From SMWD01 sp002729875 (GTDB taxonomy: Bacteria; Pseudomonadota; Gammaproteobacteria; Steroidobacterales; GCA-2729495), in the NCBI GenBank assembly GCA_036010905.1, contig DASCMH010000009.1, positions 173,818 through 237,817 on the forward strand: DNA of 64,000 nucleotides. The letters run 5' to 3'. The notes under the pieces were generated by a model, which had not been told where the DNA came from, ran no database searches, and was given only the letters and a program-made list of their open reading frames with translations. Each line of letters starts with the position of its first letter. The stretch's first letter is position 1. Below are positions 45,076-54,409 of this stretch, piece by piece. The translations under genes were made by a program, and so were the position numbers.

Positions 45076-45285
45076 GGATGCCTGTTTTAACCGCCTTTTT
45101 ATACCTTTTTCAGGATTCGAGACAATTGGCCTGGCAGACCGGGCATGTGGCACAACAATGCCGATGTCGCTCGCGTGTTTTTCGCATTGAGGTTCTGCCC
45201 ACCGGCATGCTGCACGCAAGCCGGGTGACGAAGTTCGGCGAAAAATTTCTGCTGAATTCTCGCTGAATCAGAAAAATCAGCTGTT

Positions 45286-45804
45286 CTACTCGACCGCGAG
45301 GATTTTTATATCGAACCTCAGTGTCTTGCCGGCCAGCGGATGGTTGAAATCCAGCAGTGCCATTCCCTCGTTGATCCCGGCAACCCGGATGCTGCCAAGG
45401 AATCCCTCTGGCCGGAACACTGCACCGACCCGGCGCGCGTCTTCGGGCACCTGATCGAGCGGTACCTCACGAAAAGCATCCTGGTTGACGGGGTAGGTAT
45501 CCTCGGGAGGCAGTGTTACAGACTTTTCGTCACCGGCAGCCATACCGACCAGCATGGCCTCAAGAGCAGGCAGTAGCTTGCCGTCACCCTGTCTGTATTT
45601 GATCGGGTAGCCGTCCGCATTGCTGTGCACCACTGTGCCATCGGGCAGTGACACCGTGTAATCCAATGAGACAGCCTTGCCCGACTCGATGGTATTCCTG
45701 GCCGGTTCGTCGGCATCAATATTCAGTGGACACAAAAGAAAAACCAGGAACAGGGACAGGGACAGGAATCGGACCAGGTTCAACATACGTAGCGGCACAT
45801 ACAT
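45286..45804 (-). CDS. FKBP-type peptidyl-prolyl isomerase, exported
   Basis: About 172 residues from the ATG at 45804, supported by GGAG nine bases upstream. A signal peptide (LVRFLSLSLFLVFLLCPLNIDA) is followed by an FKBP domain of the SlyD/FkpB type: SLDYTVSLPDGTVVHSN, RQGDGKLLPALEAMLVGMAAGDEKSVTLPPE, then an IF-loop segment and a final beta strand. It is a periplasmic prolyl isomerase and chaperone. The 48-residue in-frame extension upstream is not a convincing leader. Confidence 0.85.
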   Translation of the reverse strand: MYVPLRMLNLVRFLSLSLFLVFLLCPLNIDADEPARNTIESGKAVSLDYTVSLPDGTVVHSNADGYPIKYRQGDGKLLPALEAMLVGMAAGDEKSVTLPPEDTYPVNQDAFREVPLDQVPEDARRVGAVFRPEGFLGSIRVAGINEGMALLDFNHPLAGKTLRFDIKILAVE

Positions 45805-46227
45805 CTTAAATTTCTCCAAGAGTCGAACAGTGTAGCTTACGCTGAAAAGGTTCCCGGAATCCTGATAGCAAAGGACAGCCGAAAAAAATTTGACCGCATT
45901 GTGGTCAAGTAATTTATTAACATAATACGTGGCCTTGCCAAGTGTCACCGTAATCCACAGGACAATCAGGAGAAATCTTCTGTTAAACGAAAAGTTTATA
46001 TGCTAAACCTCTATTTTAAGTTGATTGGTGCGCGATGTTTCATTTCACTCCGCTGACAAGTCTTTTCTTGCGTTGGGCATTTTCTTGTTGATAGGGTCGA
46101 ATAGTTGGGAAAAATATAAATAAAATACCCAAACCAAGCTAAATTTGGGTGTGGTGCATAGCCGGTTGGCAGGAAGCTGTACCGTGTATCAAAGCCAGGG
46201 ATGGTATTTCTCGTTTAGGGGAGATGC
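45805..46227. other. AT-rich upstream region of the large diheme protein
   Basis: About 420 bases without a gene and AT-rich. ACCCAAA (46127-46133) and TTTGGGT (46144-46150) form a stem that could be a hairpin regulator or terminator. A strong Shine-Dalgarno (AGGGGAG) sits just before the ATG at 46228. No confident promoter hexamers are called. Confidence 0.4.
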
Positions 46228-49062
46228 ATGATGAAGCCATCCTTTACGCCGGTCGCATTGCTGTTGACCGTATTTGTAGCTGCGCCCGCAGTTGCTCAAT
46301 TCATTGAAACTCCGGCACCGCCGCCACCGTCGGCCAAAGGTCTCGACCTGCCGGTCGTTCTTGACACCATCTCGGGCAAGCTATTAGTCGACGAGGCAAC
46401 GTCCGATGGAGCGAACGGCTTCATCAAGAACGAGCAGGCTGCAATCGTGCTTGGCAAGGCACTGTACTGGGAAATGCAGGCCGGCAGCGACGAAGTCGCT
46501 TGTGCGACCTGTCATTATCACGCCGGAGCGGATAACCGGCAGAGGAACCAGTTGAGTCCGGGGCTCAAGGGCGGCAACAATGTTTTTGACCCGACCCGGA
46601 GCGGCAAGCTCGGGCCGAATAAAAAGCTACAACCCAGAGATTTCCCGTTTCACGAACTCGCCGATCCGGCCAACCGTGATTCGGCCGTGCTGTTCGATAC
46701 CGACGATGTGACTTCATCGTCGGGCGCATTCTTTTCGATGTTCAACGGTGTGATTGACGGCGATCCGATCGACGATTGCACGCCGATAACGCCTGATCCG
46801 GTCGGTTTTCACATCCGCGGCATCAACACGCGGCGCGTGGAACCACGCAACACGCCGACAACCATTAACGCAGCGTTTAATCATCGTAACTTCTGGGATG
46901 GACGCGCCAACAATCTCTTCAACGGTGTAGATCCATTCGGCCAGCGCAACACGGCGGCAACCGTACTCGAGGTTCAGGGCGGCAGCCCGGTAGCAATCCA
47001 GATCGCGCTGCAGAATTCGAGTCTCGCATCACAGGCCGTCGGGCCACCGCTATCAGATTTCGAGATGTCGTGCGCGGCCCGGGTGTTCCCCGATATCGGT
47101 AAAAAACTGCTGACCCTGAAGCCGCTCGGGCTGCAGAGGGTCCACCGCAGGGACAGCGTGCTGGGTTCGTACAAGGGTGGGAGGCGCGGCCTGAACGTTA
47201 GCTACCAGGCGTTAATCGAGGCCGCTATTGCCGACCGCTTCTGGGATTACGCCGGGTTGGTCGACGGTGAACACACGCTGATCGAAGCCAATTTCGCGAT
47301 GATCTGGGGCCTGACAATCCAGAGCTACATTCGCACACTGATTTCCGACGATGCACCCTTCGACCAGTGGGCCGAGGCGCCAGGTGGCCGCTCACCGGTG
47401 GTAACGAACACCAAGGGCATCCTGACCGAGTCACAGATGCGCGGCATGGATCTGTTCTTCTCCAATACGATCGGCGAACGCGGCAACTGTGTCACCTGCC
47501 ACCAGGGTCCGTTTTTTTCCACCGCGACGTTCCCGTTCACCGAAGAAGCCGAATCCGGCGAGTTCCCGGAGCGTGAGCAACTCGTCGAGCGCATGCGCCG
47601 GGGTGACGGCGTCAACACCGCCGAGAACCTGTTCCGCTATTTCATTCACGGGCAGGGTACGGTCGGCGGCTTTATGATTGACGGCCGCGCCGGCTCATGG
47701 GAATTGCCGAGCATTTATTCGCCCGCAGTCGGCGGCGACATCACGCTGAACGGGGGGGGCTGCAAAGTCACTTCGTTCCTGATGAACCAGGACCGTACGC
47801 AACCGGCACCAATGCCGGGCTCGGGCGTCCCGCCCGAGCCACCCGGCCCGTCGGATTTTGCCGACCACAGCACCAAGGACACCGTGTTCCGGGTCGATTG
47901 TGGCCCACCGTTTGAACTTCAAATTACCATCGTCGATAACGGCGTCGGTTCGGATACCGCCGAGATCAAACAGGTCATTTTTGCCGGCGCACCGGCACCA
48001 TGCCCGATCTGTTACCCGATCCCGCCGATCTATGGGGCCACGCTGGCCTCGGGTCCCGTAGCGGGCGACTTCACGCTGGAAATTCCGACGCTGTACGACA
48101 CAGCATTTTATAACATCGGTGTACGCCCGACGGCCGAGGATATCGGCATCGCGGCCAACGATCCGTTCGGCAATCCGTTGTCGTTCACACAGCAGTGGAT
48201 CGACTCATTACTCGGTACACCGGGCGCGGATGTCGATGGGCTCAACAGCCTGAACTTCGCACGGGTGGCAGAACCGTTCAGCTGGTACGGCGACTCGGTG
48301 TTCTTCCCGGGCGGCTTCGCCGGCTATGCCTGGCTGACGCATCGGCTGATCAATAATCCAGCGTTCGGTGCGGACTACTGTGCTTTGCCGGGTTTCCCGC
48401 CGGGACAACCAGCACCGCCACCGTTCAATACGGCCGATCAGGTAACCTGTGAAACAGGTGGATTCTTGTGGACGTCACCACCCGAGTTCATCACTGCGCC
48501 GCAGTTCTTCCCGCCGCGGCCGGGCCGCGGCGATGAAGCCGTGCCGGCCTATGACCCGAACGGTTTCCCGTTCCCAAACGTGGCTAACCTGCAGGCCATC
48601 CAGAACATGCCAACGGCTCTCGGCGGCGCGTTCAAGGTACCAAACCTGCGCAACGTGTCGCTGACCGGTCCGTTCTTCCACAACGGTGGTCAGGCCACAC
48701 TACGGCAAGTCGTAGAGTTCTATAACCGCGGCGGCGATTTCGCCATCGAGAACCTTGGCGACCTGGCGCCGAATATCAATCCGCTCGGTCTCAACGACCA
48801 GCAGATTGATGACATCGTCGCGTTCCTCGAAGCGCTGACCGACGAGCGTGTGCGCTGCGAGCGTGCCCCGTTCGATCATCCCGAGATCACCCTGCCGGAA
48901 GGTCACAGGCAAAAACGTGGCAACAGACTCAGGAATGACGGCAGCGGACAGGGTATAGACCGAAGCACGGTCATCCGGCAAGTAGGTGCCAATGGCAAGC
49001 GGCAGCGCCGTTGCCTGCAGCCGTTCATGGAAAGCAATGACGACGATTCTGACTCACGCTAG
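46228..49062 (+). CDS. Large diheme peroxidase (CCP/MauG-family) protein
   Basis: 944 residues, two to three times the size of CCP. A signal peptide (residues 1 to about 23, ending AVAQ) precedes two CxxCH haem motifs: CATCH at residues 92-96 and CVTCH at 421-425. Family segments include YWEMQAGSDEVACATCHYHAGADNR, NTPTTINAAFNHRNFWDGR and, near the C-terminus, PNLRNVSLTGPFFHNGGQATL. A region of about 350 residues between the second haem and that C-terminal segment is an insert not seen in normal CCP. Distant resemblance to rubber oxygenase RoxA is possible. It probably acts in the periplasm or outside. A secreted partner follows. Confidence 0.85.
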   Translation: MMKPSFTPVALLLTVFVAAPAVAQFIETPAPPPPSAKGLDLPVVLDTISGKLLVDEATSDGANGFIKNEQAAIVLGKALYWEMQAGSDEVACATCHYHAGADNRQRNQLSPGLKGGNNVFDPTRSGKLGPNKKLQPRDFPFHELADPANRDSAVLFDTDDVTSSSGAFFSMFNGVIDGDPIDDCTPITPDPVGFHIRGINTRRVEPRNTPTTINAAFNHRNFWDGRANNLFNGVDPFGQRNTAATVLEVQGGSPVAIQIALQNSSLASQAVGPPLSDFEMSCAARVFPDIGKKLLTLKPLGLQRVHRRDSVLGSYKGGRRGLNVSYQALIEAAIADRFWDYAGLVDGEHTLIEANFAMIWGLTIQSYIRTLISDDAPFDQWAEAPGGRSPVVTNTKGILTESQMRGMDLFFSNTIGERGNCVTCHQGPFFSTATFPFTEEAESGEFPEREQLVERMRRGDGVNTAENLFRYFIHGQGTVGGFMIDGRAGSWELPSIYSPAVGGDITLNGGGCKVTSFLMNQDRTQPAPMPGSGVPPEPPGPSDFADHSTKDTVFRVDCGPPFELQITIVDNGVGSDTAEIKQVIFAGAPAPCPICYPIPPIYGATLASGPVAGDFTLEIPTLYDTAFYNIGVRPTAEDIGIAANDPFGNPLSFTQQWIDSLLGTPGADVDGLNSLNFARVAEPFSWYGDSVFFPGGFAGYAWLTHRLINNPAFGADYCALPGFPPGQPAPPPFNTADQVTCETGGFLWTSPPEFITAPQFFPPRPGRGDEAVPAYDPNGFPFPNVANLQAIQNMPTALGGAFKVPNLRNVSLTGPFFHNGGQATLRQVVEFYNRGGDFAIENLGDLAPNINPLGLNDQQIDDIVAFLEALTDERVRCERAPFDHPEITLPEGHRQKRGNRLRNDGSGQGIDRSTVIRQVGANGKRQRRCLQPFMESNDDDSDSR

Positions 49063-49125
49063 ACAGGTGATGCAATGTCCTCTACATCGAACCAAGTTAT
49101 GAAAACTCCTGATGAGGAGAAGACC

Positions 49126-50274
49126 ATGAAATTTATTGTAATGCAGATTGTTTCAGGCGCGGTTTTGCTCGTGCTACTAACCCTGGGGAATGTGGCGCTG
49201 GCCGACGACCCGGTGCCCTTCACGTTCAATGATCGCTGCGTGCCGTATGAAATTGCTCCGGACGTCATGCGCTCCTTCGGCGTGGAACCGGACAAGATCC
49301 TGACAACGTTTGGCGCACCATTCCCGCCGGATGACGGAACCGGTAACAGCGGCACGCCGGCACCGTGGGTCTGGGATCTCGACGAAAACGGGGACCCGGT
49401 GCCCTGCGATGAGTTTCATACCCACAAACGCCGCACCCGCTACGAAGGCTGTCACTTCTACGACGGCACGCCGTGTTATTTCACGACCAACGGCCAGATG
49501 GACCAGGATGCGTTCACCAACGACGAGGCCGGGCGGCGCGCATACGAGCGAGCCGAACACTTTGTGTTCTATGAAGTCGTGCAGAACTTCGAAAAATCTC
49601 CACCGAGCCTGTTCTATCCGGAAGGCTATCAGCCGGCACCGATCTTCACTGATCCGTTTGCCGGTGGTTTCGCGGTTGGCACGCAGACCAAGATCATGAA
49701 TACCAGGGCGGATTTCTCCGGCGATTCTGCCTCTGGTTCTTACTGGCCGGACAGTCCACTAGGTCTCTGGAGGATGGGGTTGATCCAGTACACGTCGAAA
49801 GCGGCGGCCTGCCGGACTGATTTCGTCGATCCTGATTGCATATACCAGCATGACCTGCTCGCGGCCAACGGTACGAGTGCGCAGAACATCGGTTACCCGC
49901 TGATCTACTCGGGCGACGATATCTTCGAGCTTACCCAGCGCGGCCTCGTATCGATCCGCTACCGGAACGGTGCTGACGGCGTGCCAGGCGGCGCATCCGG
50001 GCCACGTTACATCCTGTGCCCGGTGCACCAGTTTCCGGGCAACGGCGATATATCACCGGGCAACGACATCATCCAGGCCTTCCCGACGCACATCGAACAT
50101 CAGCCGCCGAGTAACATGCTCGTATTGCCGCTTGGCCCGCGCGGCCATTTCCGCCAGGTCCTCTTCAATGGCTTCGGAGAGACGCCACCAAGCGGGGCAC
50201 CGGGGCCGCATCAGGAGCAGAAGGTTTACAACAATTTTGACTGCCTGCAACAAACCGGCAACACCTGTCTGTGA
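49126..50274 (+). CDS. Secreted partner of the large diheme protein, unknown family
   Basis: 382 residues from the ATG at 49126, preceded by GAGGAGA. A signal peptide (IVSGAVLLVLLTLGNVALA) is followed by an aromatic- and Pro-rich mature chain. Cys-containing segments (CDEFHTHKRRTRYEGCHF, GTPCYFTTNG) suggest disulphides; there is no CxxCH. I do not recognise the family. It lies 63 bases after the diheme gene, so the two are likely one operon and may act together. Confidence 0.7.
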   Translation: MKFIVMQIVSGAVLLVLLTLGNVALADDPVPFTFNDRCVPYEIAPDVMRSFGVEPDKILTTFGAPFPPDDGTGNSGTPAPWVWDLDENGDPVPCDEFHTHKRRTRYEGCHFYDGTPCYFTTNGQMDQDAFTNDEAGRRAYERAEHFVFYEVVQNFEKSPPSLFYPEGYQPAPIFTDPFAGGFAVGTQTKIMNTRADFSGDSASGSYWPDSPLGLWRMGLIQYTSKAAACRTDFVDPDCIYQHDLLAANGTSAQNIGYPLIYSGDDIFELTQRGLVSIRYRNGADGVPGGASGPRYILCPVHQFPGNGDISPGNDIIQAFPTHIEHQPPSNMLVLPLGPRGHFRQVLFNGFGETPPSGAPGPHQEQKVYNNFDCLQQTGNTCL

Positions 50275-50311
50275 CCAGCCCACAATAATTAACCTGTAAT
50301 AAATGATTGAC

Positions 50312-50337
50312 GGGGCCCGTAAGGGCCCCTCTTTTTT
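50312..50337 (+). terminator. Strong intrinsic terminator
   Basis: GGGGCCC (50312-50318), GTAA loop and GGGCCCC (50323-50329) followed by TCTTTTTT give a perfect 7-bp GC stem and a T-run. It closes the diheme operon 37 bases after the stop. Confidence 0.88.
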
Positions 50338-50364
50338 GTCCGTTGAATAGGCGTTTCACAACAA

Positions 50365-51201
50365 TTATTCTGCCCCCTTTTCTTCCTCAATCCGTTTTCC
50401 GTTTCTGTAAGTTCCCTTCGACTTCAGCTGACCATTTTCGTGAAACTGCTCATAGGGGCCATCCTGCTTGCCATTCTTTAAGGTCCCCTTCGCTGCCAGC
50501 TGACCGTTTTTGTAGAAGCGCTCGAAGGGTCCCTCCTGCTTGCCGTTCTTGTAGGCTGCTTTCGCTGCCAGTTGACCATTGTCATAGTACCTCTCAAAAG
50601 GGCCGAACCGCTCACTATCCTGGTAGGCACCTTGCGATACCAGTTGGCCGTTGTTGTCGAAAGACTCATAGGGGCCGTCTTCCCTGCCGTTGTTGTAAAC
50701 CCCCCGCCATTCCAACTGACCGTTGGCGTGAAACTGCTCAAAGGGGCCATCCTGCTTGCCGTTCCTGAAGGTTCCCCGCTCCCGTAGTTGGCCGTTTTGG
50801 TGGAATTCCTCCCACGACCCGTGCCGCTCTCCGTTCCGGTAGGTTCCACTCGCACTCCGCTGACCATTTTCGTAAAAGGCCTCAAAGAGTCCCTCCCAGC
50901 TTCCATTCCTGAACACTGCCCGCTCTTGCAAGCAACCCTGTTGGTCGTAACTCTCAAACAACCCATCCGGCTGATCATCCTTGTAGGTTCCCTTAGACCA
51001 CAGCTGACCGTTTTGGTGGAATTCCTCCCAGGGCCCGTGTCGCTCTCCGTTCCTGAAGGTGACCCGCTTGCTCGGCTGACCGTTTTCGTAAAACTGTTCA
51101 AAGAGCCCGTGCCACTCTCCGTGACTGCGGATTCCCTGCCACTCCAGCTGACCGTTTGCATGCAAAGATTCACAGCGTCCGTCTTTTTTATCGGTTTTCA
51201 T
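50365..51201 (-). CDS. MORN/YwqK-type tandem repeat protein
   Basis: 278 residues made almost entirely of eleven tandem repeats of about 24 residues, consensus NGQL..KGTYRNGK.DGPFEQFH., equivalent to a 72-base DNA period. The repeats match MORN-like units of YwqK family proteins, which are often annotated as antitoxins. There is no leader and no partner toxin nearby. Repeat number could vary by recombination. The sequence is soluble and probably a binding scaffold. Confidence 0.9.
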   Translation of the reverse strand: MKTDKKDGRCESLHANGQLEWQGIRSHGEWHGLFEQFYENGQPSKRVTFRNGERHGPWEEFHQNGQLWSKGTYKDDQPDGLFESYDQQGCLQERAVFRNGSWEGLFEAFYENGQRSASGTYRNGERHGSWEEFHQNGQLRERGTFRNGKQDGPFEQFHANGQLEWRGVYNNGREDGPYESFDNNGQLVSQGAYQDSERFGPFERYYDNGQLAAKAAYKNGKQEGPFERFYKNGQLAAKGTLKNGKQDGPYEQFHENGQLKSKGTYRNGKRIEEEKGAE

Positions 51202-51222
51202 AAGGCACCATTCTAAACCACA

Positions 51223-51273
51223 GAAAAGGTACCGGATTTATTTTTCAGCAATAAATAAACCCGGGCTTTTCTT
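51223..51273. repeat. Long inverted repeat element
   Basis: GAAAAGGTACCGGATTTATTT (51223-51243) faces AAATAAACCCGGGCTTTTC (51253-51271), the arms of the same long repeat as at 58681 and 60263. It lies just upstream of the start of the YwqK gene. Confidence 0.7.
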
Positions 51274-51436
51274 AATCGCCGCAGCGGGCCGCGGCAATTG
51301 CCCGGTCCAGGGGATGCCCATACATGATCGGCGCGTTTTTCACCAACCCGGTTTTCGTTAGAATAACTGTGCACCCCACCGACGCGGAGACTGTTAACTT
51401 TGGGTACAACGCACAACACCGCCGGCACGAATCGAG

Positions 51437-51751
51437 ATGACTTTCCTCGACGGAATCAGCATAAAGGGAGGCCGGGATTATAACTGGGGCTATCGCAACC
51501 ACGGCCGCTGCGCCGACTTTGCTCGCTCTGTCTACGTCGCCGATGATTTTGCGCCGGGTCACAACCAGCCCTACGATCACGCCCACAACATCGATCTGAC
51601 CGAGGCACCCGGGCGGAGGGATTTCGACCGACCGGGACACTACTACCCACTGCAGTACTTTCTCGATCAGCTGGGTCCGGCCGAGATGCAACCACGGCTG
51701 CGCAGCCACACCAGTGCCCCGCGCGGGGCGGTTAAAAAGGCGCCTTTTTAA
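51437..51751 (+). CDS. Small unknown ORF, possible gene fragment
   Basis: 104 residues, MTFLDGISIKGGRDYNWGYR at the start and GRRDFDRPGHYYPLQYFLDQ later. The aromatic-rich composition and sensible segments look like real protein, but no leader, motif or family is recognised. The stop falls inside the palindrome at 51731 and overlaps the decayed dienelactone-hydrolase tail on the other strand. It may be a fragment. A minus-strand ORF of 269 codons over the same area is a shadow. Confidence 0.4.
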   Translation: MTFLDGISIKGGRDYNWGYRNHGRCADFARSVYVADDFAPGHNQPYDHAHNIDLTEAPGRRDFDRPGHYYPLQYFLDQLGPAEMQPRLRSHTSAPRGAVKKAPF

Positions 51752-51752
51752 C
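51731..51752. repeat. Perfect palindrome at a gene remnant
   Basis: GTTAAAAAGGCGCCTTTTTAAC is a perfect 22-base palindrome with the AAAAGGNGCC core of the long repeat family. It ends at the dienelactone-hydrolase remnant. Confidence 0.7.
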
Positions 51753-51790
51753 CTGACGCTCAAACCACGCCGGCATCCGCCGCCGACCTT
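51740..51790 (-). pseudogene. Remnant of a dienelactone hydrolase 3' end
   Basis: The minus strand encodes RRRMPAWFERQV, closely matching WRQMLAWFERYV at the end of the intact dienelactone hydrolase (58746-59576). The nucleotide match (CGTGGTTTGAGCG and its surroundings) exceeds chance. Upstream homology is lost after about a dozen codons. It seems a fragment left by recombination with the adjacent repeat. Confidence 0.5.
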
Positions 51791-51898
51791 GACGAAACGG
51801 TAGTGACTCCCGCAGGCAGTTCCCGATGGGACTGCACGCCGTTTCACGTTATGCAAAAACGCCTCACCAGATCCTTTTTCCCCTGCGCATGAATCTAA

Positions 51899-53038
51899 AT
51901 GGTGAGTTCCAGCGTAAAAGCCCATGAGTTCAAATTTATTTCTACGGGCATGCCAGATTGGCCAGCAACCGGGCAGCCTAAACCGAACAGGTGGATGCAG
52001 ATGCAAACAAGACATGCGGTAACCACGCGAGGTGTCACTCACCCCGAATCCATTTCCGAGGCCACCAGGCCACTCGAACAAACCGATGAAAGATTGCGGT
52101 TATATAAGAGCGCCGAAGGCTACCGGGCGATCATGTCCTGGTATGACGATGTACTTAAATTGCTGGATATCGAAGTAGAGTCGCGTTTCATCAAAACGCG
52201 TTTCGGACACACTCATATGCTGGTCTGCGGGCCGGTGGATGCCAAGCCATTGATTCTGATTCCCGGGGTTGCCGGTTGTGCGCCGCTGTGGCGCCGTCAA
52301 TTGCCGGACTTTGCCAGGCATTTCAGAGTCTATGCACTCGATATAGTCGGCCAGCCGGGCCGCAGTGACCCCTACCCTCCATCCTTTCTGAACGATGAAT
52401 ATGTTTTCTGGTTAGAGGATGTCCTCAACGGGCTGGACATCGATCGTGCTCACTTTGCCGGTACCAGTGTCGGTGGCTGGATCGTGCTGCGCATGGGCCT
52501 GCAGTTTCCCGAGCGTGTGCGCAAAATTGTCATGCTGAGTCCTACCGGCATCTCCCGGGCAAAACTACCCGTTAAGATCTGGATCACTAAAGTCCTCAAT
52601 AAGCGCAAGAATGCCGATGCGCTGGAAAATGACCTGACGGCCAAATCGGTGTCCTCGAAAACACACGGCGGCTCATTCGGCACCTTCGATCGTCAGCTTG
52701 CGCGCCTGATGGCACTTTGCACCCGACACTACCGCGTCGACCGCTCAGTCGGTATTCATAACGAGAAAACCGGCAAGATTGATTTTGCCAGGGCACTGCG
52801 CGTGCTGAGAAAATTTTTCCTTGCAGAGCCGCGCTCGGTTTTAAAACGACTCAAGGTGCCGGGCCTGCTGATATTCGGCGAGCACGAGATCCTTTATGAC
52901 CCGCGAAAAATCTGCCGACGGACAGCCAGGGTCATGCCCACCGTGAACACCAGGATCATCGCAGGCGCGGGCCATGCCGCCATCTATGACAAACCCGACG
53001 AAGCCAACCGGGTAGTCATCGACTACCTGACCCAATAG
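51899..53038 (+). CDS. Alpha/beta-fold hydrolase
   Basis: 379 residues at most. The first about 60 residues are poorly conserved in appearance, and alternative in-frame starts at 51995 or 52001 follow AGGTGG; the exact start is uncertain. The core is clear: LILIPGVAGCAPLWRRQL (oxyanion region), nucleophile elbow GTSVGGW (Ser), catalytic acid near GEHEILYD, and His in AGAGHAA. No leader is apparent. Substrate unknown; carboxylesterase-like. Confidence 0.85.
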   Translation: MVSSSVKAHEFKFISTGMPDWPATGQPKPNRWMQMQTRHAVTTRGVTHPESISEATRPLEQTDERLRLYKSAEGYRAIMSWYDDVLKLLDIEVESRFIKTRFGHTHMLVCGPVDAKPLILIPGVAGCAPLWRRQLPDFARHFRVYALDIVGQPGRSDPYPPSFLNDEYVFWLEDVLNGLDIDRAHFAGTSVGGWIVLRMGLQFPERVRKIVMLSPTGISRAKLPVKIWITKVLNKRKNADALENDLTAKSVSSKTHGGSFGTFDRQLARLMALCTRHYRVDRSVGIHNEKTGKIDFARALRVLRKFFLAEPRSVLKRLKVPGLLIFGEHEILYDPRKICRRTARVMPTVNTRIIAGAGHAAIYDKPDEANRVVIDYLTQ

Positions 53039-53061
53039 CACGCACTGGGAACCCTGCAGCA

Positions 53062-53664
53062 ATGAGTACACGATTCGATAAATCCGGATACCCCTGGATC
53101 ATGGCCACCATTTTTATTCCGCAACTGGCAAGCGCACATGAAGTGGTGGGCATGCGTTTTGGTTCTTTTATCGGCGGACTGGCACACCCGGTCCTCGGTG
53201 TCGACCACTTCCTGGCGATGGTATGTGTCGGCATATTGAGCGCCCAGATCGGCGGGCGGGCGATCTGGAGCGTACCGGCAACATTTGTCGGCGTGATGGC
53301 ATTCGGCGGACTGTTGGGCATGCTTGATCTCGGACTTTCGGCCATCGAGGCCGGCATCGCTTTTTCATTACTCGCCCTGGGCTTCGCGATCACGATGGAT
53401 CGCAAGCTGCCCTTGTCCATGGCAATGACCTTCGTCGGGATTTTCGCAATTTTTCATGGCTACGCTCATGGCGCAGAAATGCCCAAGGTGGCCAGACCGG
53501 TGATCTATTCCATCGGTTTTCTCACCGGCACAGCGGCTCTGCACCTGTGCGGCGTCATCATCGGCGACATCGCTCAACGCTACGTCCGCGGCAAGTTAAT
53601 TTTAAGGATAGCCGGCGGTGCAATCGCCGGGATTGGTTTTGCTTTCCTGGTCGGTCTGGCGTGA
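53062..53664 (+). CDS. HupE/UreJ family protein
   Basis: 200 residues, about six helices. The hallmark histidine motifs are HPVLGVDHFLAM near residue 40 and HGYAHGAEMP near 140. An N-terminal leader-like segment ends LASAHEVV, typical for HupE. The family is linked to nickel or cobalt uptake for hydrogenase or urease, but no such enzyme is in the window. It lies 24 bases downstream of the hydrolase gene. Confidence 0.93.
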   Translation: MSTRFDKSGYPWIMATIFIPQLASAHEVVGMRFGSFIGGLAHPVLGVDHFLAMVCVGILSAQIGGRAIWSVPATFVGVMAFGGLLGMLDLGLSAIEAGIAFSLLALGFAITMDRKLPLSMAMTFVGIFAIFHGYAHGAEMPKVARPVIYSIGFLTGTAALHLCGVIIGDIAQRYVRGKLILRIAGGAIAGIGFAFLVGLA

Positions 53665-53691
53665 CCAGCATGCAGGCCCGTGAGCCACACT

Positions 53692-54369
53692 ATGAATAGA
53701 AAACTAAAACTGGGTCTGTGGGATGCCGGCTGCGTTGTCTGGATTGCCGTCGCAGGTTCAATGCTGCATTTTGCTTTCGAACTCAGTGATTACTGGAAAC
53801 CCATGGCACTGCTCGGTGCCGCCAACGAAAGCGCCTGGGAACATAGCAAAATGTATTTCTGGCCGGGCCTGACCTTTGCGTTGGTGCAGTACACATACAC
53901 CCGCGATATCGCCAACAATTTCTGGTTGGGTAAAGCCCTGGCACTCGCCACCACACCGCTGGTGATCTTCGTCAGCTATTTCGGCTACCTGGAATATTCC
54001 TTGACCAGCGATACGACACCATCACTGCCAATCATGCTCGGCATCATGCTGTTCGGCATCTGCGCGGGGCAGACGGTTAGTTTCACACTGCTGAGCGGCG
54101 CACCACTGACGGCCAATACCGGCCGATACACGGCAGCAATCTATGCCTCGCTGATCCTGATGTTCTCTACCTTCACGTACTTCCCGCCGAAGACGTTCCT
54201 GTTCGAGAATTTTTTCTGCTACGAGTACACCGGTGAATACGGCATCCTCGACAATTACCAACCCTACCGGGTGTTTGTCGGCATCGATGCAATGGGCAAC
54301 CCTGCGCCCGGCAGCGGAGTCAATTACTGCCAGGCAAGAGCCGCACAAAAAGCACAACTGCAGAATTAG
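53692..54369 (+). CDS. DUF6512-like multi-pass membrane protein
   Basis: 225 residues from the ATG at 53692 (a GTG at 53680 is a rival). Six to seven hydrophobic segments; the motif ANESAWEHSKMYFWPGLTF near residue 45 is characteristic of the DUF6512 family as I recall it. Function unknown. It follows HupE after 27 bases and is convergent with Rieske oxygenase 3. Confidence 0.7.
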   Translation: MNRKLKLGLWDAGCVVWIAVAGSMLHFAFELSDYWKPMALLGAANESAWEHSKMYFWPGLTFALVQYTYTRDIANNFWLGKALALATTPLVIFVSYFGYLEYSLTSDTTPSLPIMLGIMLFGICAGQTVSFTLLSGAPLTANTGRYTAAIYASLILMFSTFTYFPPKTFLFENFFCYEYTGEYGILDNYQPYRVFVGIDAMGNPAPGSGVNYCQARAAQKAQLQN

Positions 54370-54409
54370 GCAACCCGGCCGTTATTATCGCCGACTTCGC
54401 CAAATTCGC

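Noticed and set aside
50365..51201. Regular repeats that could be a CRISPR array
   Set aside because: The 72-base period is coding throughout and translates to a YwqK/MORN repeat protein, with no spacers and no cas genes.
51272..52081. 269-codon minus-strand ORF
   Set aside because: Composition is not protein-like over most of its length and it overlaps a better plus-strand ORF and the hydrolase start. Treated as a shadow, although its last segment looks slightly protein-like.
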